The notes under the pieces are model-generated. The model had not been told where the DNA came from and did no database searches. It was given only the letters and a program-made list of their open reading frames with translations. From the NCBI GenBank assembly GCA_019636555.1, contig JAHBXH010000001.1:3010928-3074927 (forward strand): a stretch of 64,000 bases of DNA, read 5' to 3'. This stretch comes from Phycisphaeraceae bacterium. GTDB taxonomy: Bacteria > Planctomycetota > Phycisphaerae > Phycisphaerales > UBA1924. The position numbers were made by a program, and so were the translations under genes. Numbering within the stretch: the first letter of the stretch is position 1; each line of letters starts with the position of its first letter. This document shows positions 52,168 through 61,870 of this stretch, piece by piece.

Positions 52168-53291
52168 ACGAGCGCAGCAATTCTTCCGAAGCTGAGTTCA
52201 TCGGGCCCGACCCCGCCCGCGATGCGCAGAGTCAGGCCGATGAGCTCTTCGTACACGGCGCGCTTGGCGCATTGCACGAGCGCGCGGAAAACGCGGCTGA
52301 GCGGCGGATGGATCGGCTGGCGGGCGCGCTGCGCCGGTCCGAAATGCCGAGTGGCAGGCGATTGAACTGGGCACGAATCCGGCGGTTCTCGGGTGTGCTC
52401 GCTGTTGTGCTCGCCACGCTCCTGACCGCGTGGATCTTTAGTTCCGCCGCGACGAATCAGGCCCGCGCCACGCTGATGGCTTCGATCCAGGCGGCACGAA
52501 ATGCCGGGGATCGGCGCTACGAAGTGCACATACTTTCCGCGGATGAGACGGAAATGCCGGAGCAAGCGGAGGCTGTTTTCGACAGCAGCGGCTCGAATTT
52601 CCTGCTGCGCGCTCGGGCGCCGAATGGGCACACCGCGATCGCGGGGAAAGACTCGATCGGCGAATGGGCGATCCGGCGTGAGGGCGGGATCGAGCGGCGC
52701 GATCCGCGTCGGGCCTGGCCGCGCTGGGCGACCGCGGAAGGCGAATCAATTTTCGCGGAGTCGATCGAGCAATTGCTGGAAGCGCTCGCATCGGGCTACG
52801 AACTCAGGGCTCTCGAACCAGAAATCGTGGATGGACGCTCCTTCCGACGTATCGAAGGCACGAAACGCGCCGGCGCATCGCGCCCGCTCGCCGATCGCAT
52901 CGAGCTCTGGATCGATGCCGAGACGATGATCGCGGAGAAAATGGAGATGGACTGGACCGATCATCCGGGTCCGCGCGGTCCTGCTGGGAGACGTCCGCCG
53001 CCATCCGAGGGCGAAGGTCCGCGGGGTGAAAAGCCAGATCGGCCGCCGCCGGGAATGCCGCCTGCAGGAATGCCGCCACCGCGCGGCGAGAGACCTCCGC
53101 CTCCGGAAGCCGGGCCCGGGATGCGTCCACCGCCGCCGGGGGCCCAAATGCCGGGAGCGCAGACGCGGGGAGCAGTGCCGAGGCGCGCCGGTATCCGCAA
53201 ACTCATCATCACACGCGTCGAAGCGCCGGAATGGCCCGCGAACTGGTTTGCGCCGGAAGCGCACGAAGACGGGAGTTGGGGCGAGCCCTGA
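52164..53291 (+). CDS. Putative anti-sigma-like membrane protein with Pro-rich segment
   Basis: A 375-residue protein. The N-terminal 75 residues are soluble and could bind the sigma factor, a membrane helix follows at about residues 80-100 (FSGVLAVVLATLLTAWIF), then a beta-rich extracytoplasmic domain, and a Pro/Gly/Met-rich low-complexity stretch at residues 275-340 of the 'PPPGMPPAGMPPP' type. No zinc-binding HxxxCxxC anti-sigma motif was seen. The anti-sigma role is inferred from the 4-bp overlap with the sigma gene. Confidence 0.65.
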   Translation: MNERSNSSEAEFIGPDPARDAQSQADELFVHGALGALHERAENAAERRMDRLAGALRRSEMPSGRRLNWARIRRFSGVLAVVLATLLTAWIFSSAATNQARATLMASIQAARNAGDRRYEVHILSADETEMPEQAEAVFDSSGSNFLLRARAPNGHTAIAGKDSIGEWAIRREGGIERRDPRRAWPRWATAEGESIFAESIEQLLEALASGYELRALEPEIVDGRSFRRIEGTKRAGASRPLADRIELWIDAETMIAEKMEMDWTDHPGPRGPAGRRPPPSEGEGPRGEKPDRPPPGMPPAGMPPPRGERPPPPEAGPGMRPPPPGAQMPGAQTRGAVPRRAGIRKLIITRVEAPEWPANWFAPEAHEDGSWGEP

Positions 53292-53306
53292 AAACAAAAA
53301 ATGAAA

Positions 53307-53333
53307 CGCCCGGCGGTCTGCCGGGCGCTTTTT
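53307..53333. terminator. Bidirectional rho-independent terminator
   Basis: CGCCCGGC/GCCGGGCG with a 5-base loop, CTTTTT on the right and an A-rich tract on the left. It sits between convergent genes and can serve both. Confidence 0.9.
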
Positions 53334-53354
53334 GATTCAGGAAGAATTCGCTAT

Positions 53355-54284
53355 TCAGGATCGACGGCGGCGAGTCGCGCCGAAGAGTCCGAGCGCGAGC
53401 ATCGCACCTGCAGCCGGAGCCGGAATCGCGAGGTAGGCGTTTGGCGCCCAGCACGCGCCGCTTGCTCGCTGGGAAGCATCGGTCAACGCAAACGTGAAGC
53501 TCTTGTCGTACTGCAGCGTCGTCAGATTGAAGCCGAAGATGTTCACGACCGACGAGCTCGGCGCCTGCTCGGTCAGCCAGGCGTAGCCGCCGCCGATCGC
53601 GAGGCCGTCGATCTGGTTGTGACCGGTCGGAAAATCAGCGATCTTGATCATGTCGCCGGTGCCGAAGGCGTCGACGGTGTAAATCGCGCGCTGATAGGTG
53701 CCGCCGGAACCGGTCGTGTCGGTACCGTTGGTGACCCAGAACTTTCCGTCCGCGGCGTTGAAATCGATTCCGCCGAACTGAATCGTGCCGCTGTTGGTGC
53801 CGACACCGGTTGGATCGAGCCAGACCGAAGTCATGACGCATCGCCCGCCGGAATCGGGAGTGGTGTTCACCTGATAGATGCCGCGCTTGTAGACGGTGCT
53901 TCCGAACGAAGTCGATGCGTAGAGCTTGTTGTTGGCGAACGCGAGCCCGTCAACGCCGGTCGCGGTAAAGCTCACGTTGTCGTTGGTTCGGTACATGCCG
54001 CCGATGAACGCGGGAACAGTCCCAACACTGCCGTACGACCAGACATTCAGACGAGCCGCGTCATTGGCATAGAGCAGCCCGTTGGCGGTGTCCGCGGCAA
54101 GTCCGTTGACCTTTTTGTTTGCTGCGCTATTCCACAGAGTCGTGGTCGTTCCGCTGTTGATGTCGAGGTACACAGCCGCGGGATTCGTTGTGGTCGGCGA
54201 GGTGGTGCCGAACACCAGTTGTGCCGATGCCCCGGAAGCGACAACGGCCGCCAGGGCGGCGGGAACGAAAATCTGAATACGCAT
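53355..54284 (-). CDS. Exported protein with PxPA-type sorting signal
   Basis: A 309-residue protein with signal peptide (MRIQIFVPAALAAVVASGAS), a beta-propeller-like body with repeated 'GLAADTANGLLYAND', 'GLAFANNKLYAS' and 'GLAIGGGYAWLTEQ' segments, and C-terminal IPAPAAGAMLALGLFGAT then RRRRS. AAGGAGA precedes the ATG. Confidence 0.8.
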   Translation of the reverse strand: MRIQIFVPAALAAVVASGASAQLVFGTTSPTTTNPAAVYLDINSGTTTTLWNSAANKKVNGLAADTANGLLYANDAARLNVWSYGSVGTVPAFIGGMYRTNDNVSFTATGVDGLAFANNKLYASTSFGSTVYKRGIYQVNTTPDSGGRCVMTSVWLDPTGVGTNSGTIQFGGIDFNAADGKFWVTNGTDTTGSGGTYQRAIYTVDAFGTGDMIKIADFPTGHNQIDGLAIGGGYAWLTEQAPSSSVVNIFGFNLTTLQYDKSFTFALTDASQRASGACWAPNAYLAIPAPAAGAMLALGLFGATRRRRS

Positions 54285-54362
54285 GCGCTCTGTCTCCTTG
54301 TTCTCTCTCGCGTCGGCCGACCCCGCTCCTACACGGGTCCGGCCGCGGAAGGCGGCAGCATA

Positions 54363-55166
54363 TCACATGGCGTCGTCGCCGCCGGCACCTTTTTCGACCG
54401 CCCGAGTTTGCCAGCCGTCGTACGTTCCGCCCAGTCGCTCGGCCTCGACCGTGATCGCGCACGTCTGCTCGAATATTTCATCGATATCGATGACCGAATC
54501 GATGGCGAATTCCGCGGGCCAACCACGGGCTTCGCGTCGGCCGGTTTCCATGATCATCTCGTAACCGTTTGATCGCACCCACTGCATGAATTCCATCCTG
54601 GCTTCCTCGGTCGGAAGAAACGCCATGTGCTCGATCGGCCTTGGCACGGAATGGTCGTCGCCGTATTCCTCGAGTTGTTCGATGACCGCGAGATCTTCGT
54701 TCCAGCGGATCTCCTCCGCAGTGGGAAGCGCCGCCGAGAATTGCTTCCAGCCGGGGTCGTTCTCGCTTCGAACCACGATGCCGACCTGTGCGCCAAGCCC
54801 GATTCCGGCACGCATCGGGCCGCCTGCTTTGGCTCCTGCGGCAACCGCACGCAGAAGTGTTTCGGAGTTCGACCCGTACAAGATCCACGTACGCCGGCCG
54901 TCGGAGGTGACAATCGCGGCCAGCACCGCGTTGCACTGGTCTGCCGCGGCAGCAACGTGTTCATCAAGCAATTGCAACTGCTCGAGCGCTCCCGGAGCGG
55001 GCAGGCCGTCGGCGTCCTGGTCCGCGAATCGGGCGGAGGCCAGCACGCACGAGTTCAGGCCCTCTCGCTTCGCGGCATCGATGCAGTGTTCTTCAATTTC
55101 CACGATCGCGGGTTTGCCGCTGAGAACGCGCTGATAGATCCGAGCATTGGGCTCGTGTTTGCTCAT
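54363..55166 (-). CDS. DUF695 / RraB-domain protein
   Basis: A 267-residue protein. The N-terminal half (GKPAIVEIEEHCIDAAK ... RRTWILYGSN) fits DUF695. The C-terminal half (VPRPIEHMAFLPTEEARMEF, FEQTCAITVEAERLGGTYDG) fits RraB, known in E. coli as an RNase E inhibitor; the role here is not established. No signal peptide. Confidence 0.75.
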   Translation of the reverse strand: MSKHEPNARIYQRVLSGKPAIVEIEEHCIDAAKREGLNSCVLASARFADQDADGLPAPGALEQLQLLDEHVAAAADQCNAVLAAIVTSDGRRTWILYGSNSETLLRAVAAGAKAGGPMRAGIGLGAQVGIVVRSENDPGWKQFSAALPTAEEIRWNEDLAVIEQLEEYGDDHSVPRPIEHMAFLPTEEARMEFMQWVRSNGYEMIMETGRREARGWPAEFAIDSVIDIDEIFEQTCAITVEAERLGGTYDGWQTRAVEKGAGGDDAM

Positions 55167-55277
55167 GGGGCTTCAGAATAAGGCGGGAATCACGAAGCGG
55201 CTTCCGAAGGTCCTCCTCGCGGTGAGAGGCCCGCCAAGCCCACGCTTGACTCGGTCAGGGCTCGGTAGACTACACAA

Positions 55278-55835
55278 ATGCAAAGCAAAGCCGCGACAGT
55301 TCAGGCCTATCTCGCTTCCCTTCCTCCGGATCGTCGCGAAGCGATCGAAGCTGTCCGGAAAGTGGTGCTCAAGAACCTCGACAAGGACTATGTCGAGAAC
55401 ATGAGCTACGGCATGATCGGCTACTGCGTGCCGCATAGCGTCTATCCGAAGGGCTATCACTGCAAGCCGGAGCAGGCGCTTCCGTTCGCGGCCCTGGCCT
55501 CTCAGAAGAACTACATGTCGATCTATTTGATGTGCACCTACGGCAATGCTTCGCACATGAAATGGTTTCAGGAAGCCTGGGCCAAGAGCGGCAAGAAGCT
55601 CGACATGGGGAAGTCTTGCATTCGTTTCAAGAAAATCGAGGACCTCGCGCTGGACGTGATCGGCGAAGCGATCCGGCGCGTGCCGGCGAGGAAATACATC
55701 GCGGAAGTGGAATCGGCGCTCGCGAACCGGACGCCGGGCAAGCCCGCTGCAAACAAGCCCGCTGCGAAGAAGGCGGCGCCAAAGAAGTCGGCCGCGAGGT
55801 CTTCAACAAAGAAAGCCCCGCGCGCCGGCAGGTAG
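55278..55835 (+). CDS. DUF1801 (YdhG/CyaY-like) protein with Lys/Ala/Pro tail
   Basis: A 185-residue protein. Residues 1-140 match DUF1801 (AYLASLPPDRREAIEAVRKV, SYGMIGYCVPHSVYPKGYHC, MGKSCIRFKKIEDLALDVIG). Residues 145-185 are a KKAAPKKS-like histone-tail type extension, which could bind nucleic acid. Function unknown. Confidence 0.85.
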   Translation: MQSKAATVQAYLASLPPDRREAIEAVRKVVLKNLDKDYVENMSYGMIGYCVPHSVYPKGYHCKPEQALPFAALASQKNYMSIYLMCTYGNASHMKWFQEAWAKSGKKLDMGKSCIRFKKIEDLALDVIGEAIRRVPARKYIAEVESALANRTPGKPAANKPAAKKAAPKKSAARSSTKKAPRAGR

Positions 55836-55872
55836 TCGCCGGGCTGTTCTAACGGGATCCGCCCGACGATCG

Positions 55873-55967
55873 AAAAAAAACCGCGAGTCTTCGCGGGCTA
55901 GTCAAGGACCAATAAAGGTGTTGTCCGGCCGCGGACGAATTCCGGGGACGTCCGCGGACCGGACAAC
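55873..55967 (-). ncRNA. Candidate small RNA: long hairpin plus terminator on the minus strand
   Basis: Read on the minus strand: a 17-bp stem with a small bulge (GTTGTCCGG/CCGGACAAC continued by CGCGGACG/CGTCCGCG, 55967-55920), 23 bases, then a terminator (CCGCGA/TCGCGG, 55896-55881) with eight T at 55880-55873. No minus-strand protein gene lies upstream within 400 bp, so the terminator has no obvious mRNA to serve. No promoter was identified. Confidence 0.4.
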
Positions 55968-56052
55968 AGGGTGATATTGGGGGACTGGGATGAGATGGGC
56001 ATGAAAGCCGAGTAAGAAATCCGCGCGAGTCGCGCGACGTACACTTCCTCCA

Positions 56053-56337
56053 ATGTCACTGACCGAGCGACAGCGAATTCTGGCGGAGACGACCGCCGCA
56101 CGCGACAAAGCCGAAGCTCTGCTGCGGGGATTGATCGAGGCCCGCCAGGTTTCGGACAGGCGGCTGGCCGAATTGAAATTGGGCGACCAGCTCAAGAAAG
56201 TGACGGGCAAAAGTTCGATGGACAACGCCGTTGCCGCGGCACAAAGGTCGGTCGATATGCTGAATCGCGCCCTCGACGATTTCAAACGCGATCTATCGGA
56301 AGAAGACCTGGCGATGGCGTACGACCCGAAAAAGTGA
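56053..56337 (+). CDS. Small coiled-coil protein
   Basis: A 94-residue soluble protein, helical throughout, with heptad-like LLRGLIEARQVSDRRLAELK and AQRSVDMLNRALDDFKRDLS. It has no recognised domain. The sequence before the ATG contains CTTCCTCC and no normal ribosome site. Confidence 0.6.
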   Translation: MSLTERQRILAETTAARDKAEALLRGLIEARQVSDRRLAELKLGDQLKKVTGKSSMDNAVAAAQRSVDMLNRALDDFKRDLSEEDLAMAYDPKK

Positions 56338-56377
56338 GCGCGGGGTCAAAGCTCCAATGTCGCCAACGCGGACGCGG

Positions 56378-57748
56378 TTATACCGCGGCGTGTGCTGCAG
56401 GATACAACCACCGCCACACAAAATACACCGGCACGCCCGCGAACAGGACGCCGATCCACGGAAGCGTCGAGCCCGGATCGGCCACAATCGACAGCACCGT
56501 CATCCCCACGCTCGCGAGAACGAAGATCAGCGGCACGATCGGATACCCGGGAACCCGGAACGGCCGTGCGTGCTGGTGTCGCCGGGCTCGCAGGACAAAG
56601 AGAGCAATGGCTCCCATTCCGTAGAAAATCCACATTGTGAAGACAAAGGAGCTCGCCAGACTCTCGAAGTTTTTGAGCAGCGTGACGGCAAGGCAGGAAA
56701 GCGCGAGCTGAACCCAGAGCGCGACCGCGGGCGTTTCGAAACGCGGGCTGATTCGGCCCAGAAACCTGAAGAGCAATCCATCACGCGCCTGCGCGAAAGT
56801 CACGCGTGCTCCGGTCATGACAGATGCGTGCGACGAGCCGAGCGTTGAGATGATGATGACAACGGCGATCAAAGTCGCGCCCGTCGGCCCGGTCAGCCGT
56901 TCAACCGTCGTCATCGCGATCGTTTTCGATCCCCGCATTTCCGGCAGCGGCACGAACCAAAGGTACACAAGATTTACGAGCAGATAGAGACCAATAACCG
57001 CGAGCGTCCCCGATATGTACACCCGCGGCAGCGTGCGCTCAGGGTTCTTGATCTCCCCCGCGATCGCGCCGATATCGCTCCAGCCGTCGTACGTCCACAT
57101 GATCAGCGTGAGTGCCACGAGCACGCCCTTCCACAGCGGAATCTCAACAGCAGACTGAGCGAGAGTTCCGACGGTGGATGCGCCGCCATACACGACGCGG
57201 AAAAGACCGAGCGCGATCACACCCACGAGTGCCGAATACTTCAATGCCGTGACCACCATCGAGAATCCGGTCGATTCACGCACGCCGATCACGTTGATGA
57301 GCGTCAAAACAAACAATGCGCTGCATGTGAGCAACGCGGGATTCCATTGCAGCCCGGTGAGGGTGTTGAAGTACTCGGCGAAGATAAAGGCGATCCCGCC
57401 GGCCGCCGCGGGCTTGGTGATCAGCATGTATGTCCAGCCGAAGACGAACGCCGGGCACGAGCCGAACCCCTCGCGGATGAAAACATAAATGCCGCCGGAG
57501 TGCGGCATCATCGCGGCGAGTTCCGCAAACGTGAGCGCGCCGCAGAGCGCGATGAGACCCGCAGCCAGCCAGAGCGCCAGAATCATCCACGGATCGCCGA
57601 GGTTCTGCGCGATCGTCGTGGGCGTGCGGAAGATGCCGCTGCCGATGACCACCCCCACCATGACGGCGATCGCGCCCCAGAAGCCGACCTTGCGGGGAAG
57701 ATCGGGGACGAGTTCGCCGATGCCGGAAATTGAGGGGTCGGATTTCAC
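56378..57748 (-). CDS. Amino-acid permease (APC superfamily)
   Basis: A 456-residue transporter with about 12 membrane helices. The first helix has the substrate-binding break GVVIGSGIFRTP, followed by MMPHSGGIYVFIREGFG, typical of APC amino-acid/polyamine transporters (LAT-like). GTG 57748 (VKSDPSISGIGELV) is preferred because upstream codons to 57820 are Gly/Trp-rich and improbable. The substrate is not evident. Confidence 0.85.
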   Translation of the reverse strand: MKSDPSISGIGELVPDLPRKVGFWGAIAVMVGVVIGSGIFRTPTTIAQNLGDPWMILALWLAAGLIALCGALTFAELAAMMPHSGGIYVFIREGFGSCPAFVFGWTYMLITKPAAAGGIAFIFAEYFNTLTGLQWNPALLTCSALFVLTLINVIGVRESTGFSMVVTALKYSALVGVIALGLFRVVYGGASTVGTLAQSAVEIPLWKGVLVALTLIMWTYDGWSDIGAIAGEIKNPERTLPRVYISGTLAVIGLYLLVNLVYLWFVPLPEMRGSKTIAMTTVERLTGPTGATLIAVVIIISTLGSSHASVMTGARVTFAQARDGLLFRFLGRISPRFETPAVALWVQLALSCLAVTLLKNFESLASSFVFTMWIFYGMGAIALFVLRARRHQHARPFRVPGYPIVPLIFVLASVGMTVLSIVADPGSTLPWIGVLFAGVPVYFVWRWLYPAAHAAV

Positions 57749-57844
57749 GGGGCAGAGAATATCGCGCCGCCCCACACCCCCAGCCCCCACCGCCCACTGC
57801 CATCCGCCGCCTGCCCCCACTCTTCAGCAGCAGTACGCTTCGGC

Positions 57845-59257
57845 ATGAACCCGAGCGAAACTGTCGCGGCGTCCGCCCGATGCCAGCGCGCGTGGAGCGC
57901 GCTGCCCGCGCGTGAACGCGGCAAAGTTCTCCGCGCGATCGCTGCAGCGCTCGATCAATCTCGTTCCCTCATCATCGCCGCCGCGGCATCCGAAACGTCG
58001 CTCACCGATGCCGAACTCGCCCCCGAATTCTCCCGCATGACGCGGACGCTCGAGATGTTCGCCGCGCTTGTGGAAGAGGGAAAGTGGGTCCGCGCGGCAG
58101 TTTCGCCCGCAGAATCCGACCCTTCCTCGGCCATCGGCCCCAATCACGATGTGCGCTCGATGCTCATCCCTCTGCGAGGCGCCGTAATCGTCTTCGGCGC
58201 GAGCAACTTTCCGCTCGCGTACGGCGTCTGCGGCGGCGACACGGCCAGCGCGCTCGCCGCGGGCTGCCCTGTCGTCGTCAAGGAGCATCCGGCGCACCGC
58301 AATACCGGCCGCCTGATCGCGAGCATCGCGCGCGACGCGATCAAGTCTGCGAGATTCGACCCCGACCTGCTCGGGTATGTCGAAGACGATGGCAAAGACA
58401 CTCCGGCACTGGCCAAATCTCTCGTCGAACACCGGAATGCTGCGGCAGTTGGCTTCACAGGCTCGACTTCGGTCGGCAGCACGCTCATCAAGATTGCCAA
58501 CGCGCGGCCGATTCCCATTCCAGTCTTCGCGGAGATGGGGAGCGTCAATCCGAACATCGTTTTTCCCGGCGCTCTGGCAGCGCGCGGGCCCGCGATCGCA
58601 CAGCAGCTCGCATCGTCGATCGCCGCGCGGCACGGTCAGCAGTGCACATGCCCCGGCATTGTCCTCGTACCCTCGAACGATCACTTCTTCGCTTCGATGC
58701 TCGAAGATGAGCTGGGCAAATCGCCGGCGCGAACGATGCTTTCAGAAAACGTGCGAACCGGCTTTCAGCGCTCGGTCGCGAAGGTCGCAGCGGCGCTTGG
58801 AGAAGATGTCTCCGAGCACCCCGACGGCTCAGACAAGACCGTGCCGCTCGTGCTCCGCGCGCCCACCCGGGCCGGACTCGAATTCTCGGAGGTGCTCGAG
58901 ACGGAAATGTTCGGCCCCGCGGCGGTCGTTCTCTCGGGCACAATGGAAGAGTCTCGCGCCGTGATTGAAACGCTACCAGGCTCGCTCACGATTTCACTGT
59001 GGTTTGATGACTCCGATCTCGAACAGGTCCGTGGGCTGCTGCCCGAGGTCGCCGCCCGCACCGGCCGCATCATTTTCAACGGTGTGCCGACCGGCGTCCG
59101 AGTTGCGGAGGGCATGGTGCACGGCGGCCCGTGGCCCGCGACCAACCGCCCCGAGTCAACGGCGGTCGGGCCGAGAGCTATTGAGCGGTGGTGCAGGCCG
59201 GTGTGTTATCAAAACTACCGGCAGTGGGACGATTTGTCGGCAGAGCCTGGAAAGTAG
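57845..59257 (+). CDS. Aldehyde dehydrogenase, 2-oxoglutarate semialdehyde type
   Basis: A 470-residue NADP-type aldehyde dehydrogenase. Motifs: FGASNFPLAYGVCGGDTASA and VVKEHPAHRNTG (cofactor site), GFTGSTSVG, the general base in VFAEMGSVNPNIVFPG, and the catalytic Cys in HGQQCTCPGI. The 'HP.H..TG' and 'EMGS.NP' features are those of 2-oxoglutarate semialdehyde dehydrogenases of sugar-acid and hydroxyproline degradation. No pathway partner is adjacent; the permease gene is divergent. Confidence 0.88.
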   Translation: MNPSETVAASARCQRAWSALPARERGKVLRAIAAALDQSRSLIIAAAASETSLTDAELAPEFSRMTRTLEMFAALVEEGKWVRAAVSPAESDPSSAIGPNHDVRSMLIPLRGAVIVFGASNFPLAYGVCGGDTASALAAGCPVVVKEHPAHRNTGRLIASIARDAIKSARFDPDLLGYVEDDGKDTPALAKSLVEHRNAAAVGFTGSTSVGSTLIKIANARPIPIPVFAEMGSVNPNIVFPGALAARGPAIAQQLASSIAARHGQQCTCPGIVLVPSNDHFFASMLEDELGKSPARTMLSENVRTGFQRSVAKVAAALGEDVSEHPDGSDKTVPLVLRAPTRAGLEFSEVLETEMFGPAAVVLSGTMEESRAVIETLPGSLTISLWFDDSDLEQVRGLLPEVAARTGRIIFNGVPTGVRVAEGMVHGGPWPATNRPESTAVGPRAIERWCRPVCYQNYRQWDDLSAEPGK

Positions 59258-59311
59258 TCTCTTGGAGTTTCAACGATGTTGTGATATCCTCGGATAAAAC
59301 GGGGATTCACT

Positions 59312-61870
59312 ATGCGCTTCCGTGTTTGTGTTTGGTTGACTTTCCTGATGATCGCCTGCGCTGCCGGCGCTCCTTGTGCGAGGGCACAGTGCGAGTTTGA
59401 CTGGTTGCCGGGCGAAGGAATTCCCGGTGTCAATGGAACTGTGACGGGCATTGTCGAGTGGGACCCAGATGGCCCGGGGCCGGCAAAGTCGGTCGTTGTG
59501 GTTGTGGGCGACATCACGCTCGCCGGCGCCACGAAAGTGTCCGGCGTCGCCGCGTGGGACGGCTCCCAATGGATTCCGATCTCGGTGCCGACGACTTCCG
59601 GCACACCAACTGCCATCGCGGTTGACGGCATTGATTTGTACGTCGCCTACGAGTATCCATACAACCCGCCACTCGTCGCTCCGCCCGCGAAGGTTTTTCG
59701 CAATCGGAACGGACAGTGGGAATCGCTTCTCGATCTGACGGGGGACACTTTCACGAGCACATCTCGTGTCTCAAATTTCATGAAGACGGATCAGGGCATG
59801 CTGATCCGAGGGTCATTCAGCAACGCTTCCTATCGAACTTTGAATGGCAGCCTACAAACGGTGCACTGCGATGGGATTGTTCGTGAATCCGCGAGCGGAT
59901 GGGAGTATTTCGATCCATCAGGACTGCTCGGCGGCACGAACCAGGTGCTTCAGCTTCCGGACGGACGATTCGTGCGGAAGACCGAGCGAATCCACATCAT
60001 CGACGGTGCCAACTATTTCGCCCTCGGCGGCAACAGCATTTTCTGGGCCTCGACCGAATACGCGTTTTTGTGGAGGGGGGAGCTTCACATCCTGGGGTCC
60101 GAATTTATTAATGGAAACTCCGGGCCGCAAAAGACCGTCTTGTATCGCTGGCTAGGCAACAACGAGCCATATCCGGCCTGTTTCGAGCGTAAAGATCTTC
60201 CGCCCGGCTTTTTTCCTCCAGCGACAGCCGGAATTGTGATACCAAACGGCGATAACTTTCTTGCAATTTACAGCAATCGAATTTCGGTGTGGGATGGCGC
60301 GAACGCCAGTGGAATAGAGAGCTTTCGTGGCACACCGACTGCGGCTGCGATCACGAGCCTAGGCCTGGCCGCGGCGTCGGACTCAAAAGACATTGGCATC
60401 GGAGGGCACAGAATCGCAAGCTACGGTCTCGAATCAGGAACTTGGCAGGTTTGGGGGTCCGGCTTCAACGGTCCGGTCCGCTGCATAACCGAACTCAACG
60501 GAGAACTGTATGTTGCGGGAGAATTTTCCCGCGCTGGGTCGGTATCTGCGAATCGGATTGCTCGTTTGCGAAACGGGAAGTGGGAAGCGTTGGGAACGGG
60601 GCTCGACGGATATGTCCGGCACATCGTGGCCTTTGACGGGAGCATTTTCGTCACCGGTCACTTTACTTCCGCCGGCGGGACCCCAAATACCAAGTTCTTT
60701 GCACGATGGAACGGAAGCGAATGGAAATCCATTCCATTCTTCAACAACGCTACATGGCCTGCAACGGACGCCAAGATTGTCGGCAATGCAATTCTGCTGG
60801 CGATGCAGAGCAGCAGCGGGACCACGGGATGTACGCGACTTCGTTGGGATGGCGCCTCTTCCGTGATCGGCGCCAACGATTCGGAGGGATGGAATACGAT
60901 AGTGTCTGTTGCGCCATTCGAAAATGGTGCGAAAGCATTGATATTCGCTGGATCTTCTAGTCCAGGCAACAATATCACTAGATCATATGTGTATGATGGG
61001 ATTTCAACGCTCTTTTCTCCACTAAAAACTCCATATCAGGAATATTTCTCCTTTGCCTGCCTTCGTTCCGACGGCAGCACCATTTTCGATGTATACGGCA
61101 AACGGTTCTGGAGCGGCGGAACAGCTTGGACGAAGCTCGAGCCGTGCCCCGCAAACGACATTCAAGGTTTCTGCGTTTGGAACGGCGGCACAGTCTTCGG
61201 CGGTTCAAGCCTGTTCTATCGAAGCCCTTCGGGCTCAGTTTCCTCGATCGGCGAACCGCCCGTCGGTCCTTTCTACAGCTGCTTTAACTCAAACGGAAAG
61301 CTTCTCGTCGGCGGCGATTTCACGCAGACACCCAAGAATGTGAGCGCCTATCTCGCGACGTACGCACCGGTCGACAATGGAGTGAAAATCACGGCGCAAC
61401 CCACCGATGTTACCGGGTGCTGGTACCGAAATGCTTCGTTTTCGGTCGAGACCAACGGGATGTTGCCAATCACGTACCAGTGGCGAAAGAACGGCGTGCC
61501 GCTCGTCGATGGGGTGACCGGGACCGGCTCCAAAATCTCCGGCAGTAAGTCCAGAATCCTCTTCGTTCAAGTCCCGGCAAAGGGAAAGCTCACAAGCTTT
61601 GATTCCGGGGACTACGACTGCGTCGTTACGAATCCGTGCGCGACAGAACTATCATGGCACGCGCATCTCGAAGTCGTGGGTCCAGACCTGAACTGCAACC
61701 GGGCCGTCGATGATGCCGATTTCCAGCAGTTCAGTGCCGCCTATGACCTCATGCTGTGCACGGCGGGCGGGATGACTGCCGGTTGCCCCTCTGACTTCAA
61801 CGCCGACGGGGTCGTTGACGACGCGGACTTCGAGATATTCGTGATGGCGTACAACAAGGTCGTCTACTGA
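59312..61870 (+). CDS. Large secreted propeller/Ig-like protein with GC-type dockerin
   Basis: An 852-residue exported protein: signal peptide (LTFLMIACAAGAPCARAQ), a propeller-like region with 'LYVAGEFSRAGSVSANRIAR' repeats, an Ig-like domain near residues 690-790 (ITAQPTDVTG ... ITYQWRKNGVPLVDG) and a C-terminal Cys-flanked dockerin (LNCNRAVDDADFQQFSAAYD, CPSDFNADGVVDDADFEIFV). It resembles the protein at 43820-45151 in layout but is almost twice as long. Confidence 0.85.
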   Translation: MRFRVCVWLTFLMIACAAGAPCARAQCEFDWLPGEGIPGVNGTVTGIVEWDPDGPGPAKSVVVVVGDITLAGATKVSGVAAWDGSQWIPISVPTTSGTPTAIAVDGIDLYVAYEYPYNPPLVAPPAKVFRNRNGQWESLLDLTGDTFTSTSRVSNFMKTDQGMLIRGSFSNASYRTLNGSLQTVHCDGIVRESASGWEYFDPSGLLGGTNQVLQLPDGRFVRKTERIHIIDGANYFALGGNSIFWASTEYAFLWRGELHILGSEFINGNSGPQKTVLYRWLGNNEPYPACFERKDLPPGFFPPATAGIVIPNGDNFLAIYSNRISVWDGANASGIESFRGTPTAAAITSLGLAAASDSKDIGIGGHRIASYGLESGTWQVWGSGFNGPVRCITELNGELYVAGEFSRAGSVSANRIARLRNGKWEALGTGLDGYVRHIVAFDGSIFVTGHFTSAGGTPNTKFFARWNGSEWKSIPFFNNATWPATDAKIVGNAILLAMQSSSGTTGCTRLRWDGASSVIGANDSEGWNTIVSVAPFENGAKALIFAGSSSPGNNITRSYVYDGISTLFSPLKTPYQEYFSFACLRSDGSTIFDVYGKRFWSGGTAWTKLEPCPANDIQGFCVWNGGTVFGGSSLFYRSPSGSVSSIGEPPVGPFYSCFNSNGKLLVGGDFTQTPKNVSAYLATYAPVDNGVKITAQPTDVTGCWYRNASFSVETNGMLPITYQWRKNGVPLVDGVTGTGSKISGSKSRILFVQVPAKGKLTSFDSGDYDCVVTNPCATELSWHAHLEVVGPDLNCNRAVDDADFQQFSAAYDLMLCTAGGMTAGCPSDFNADGVVDDADFEIFVMAYNKVVY

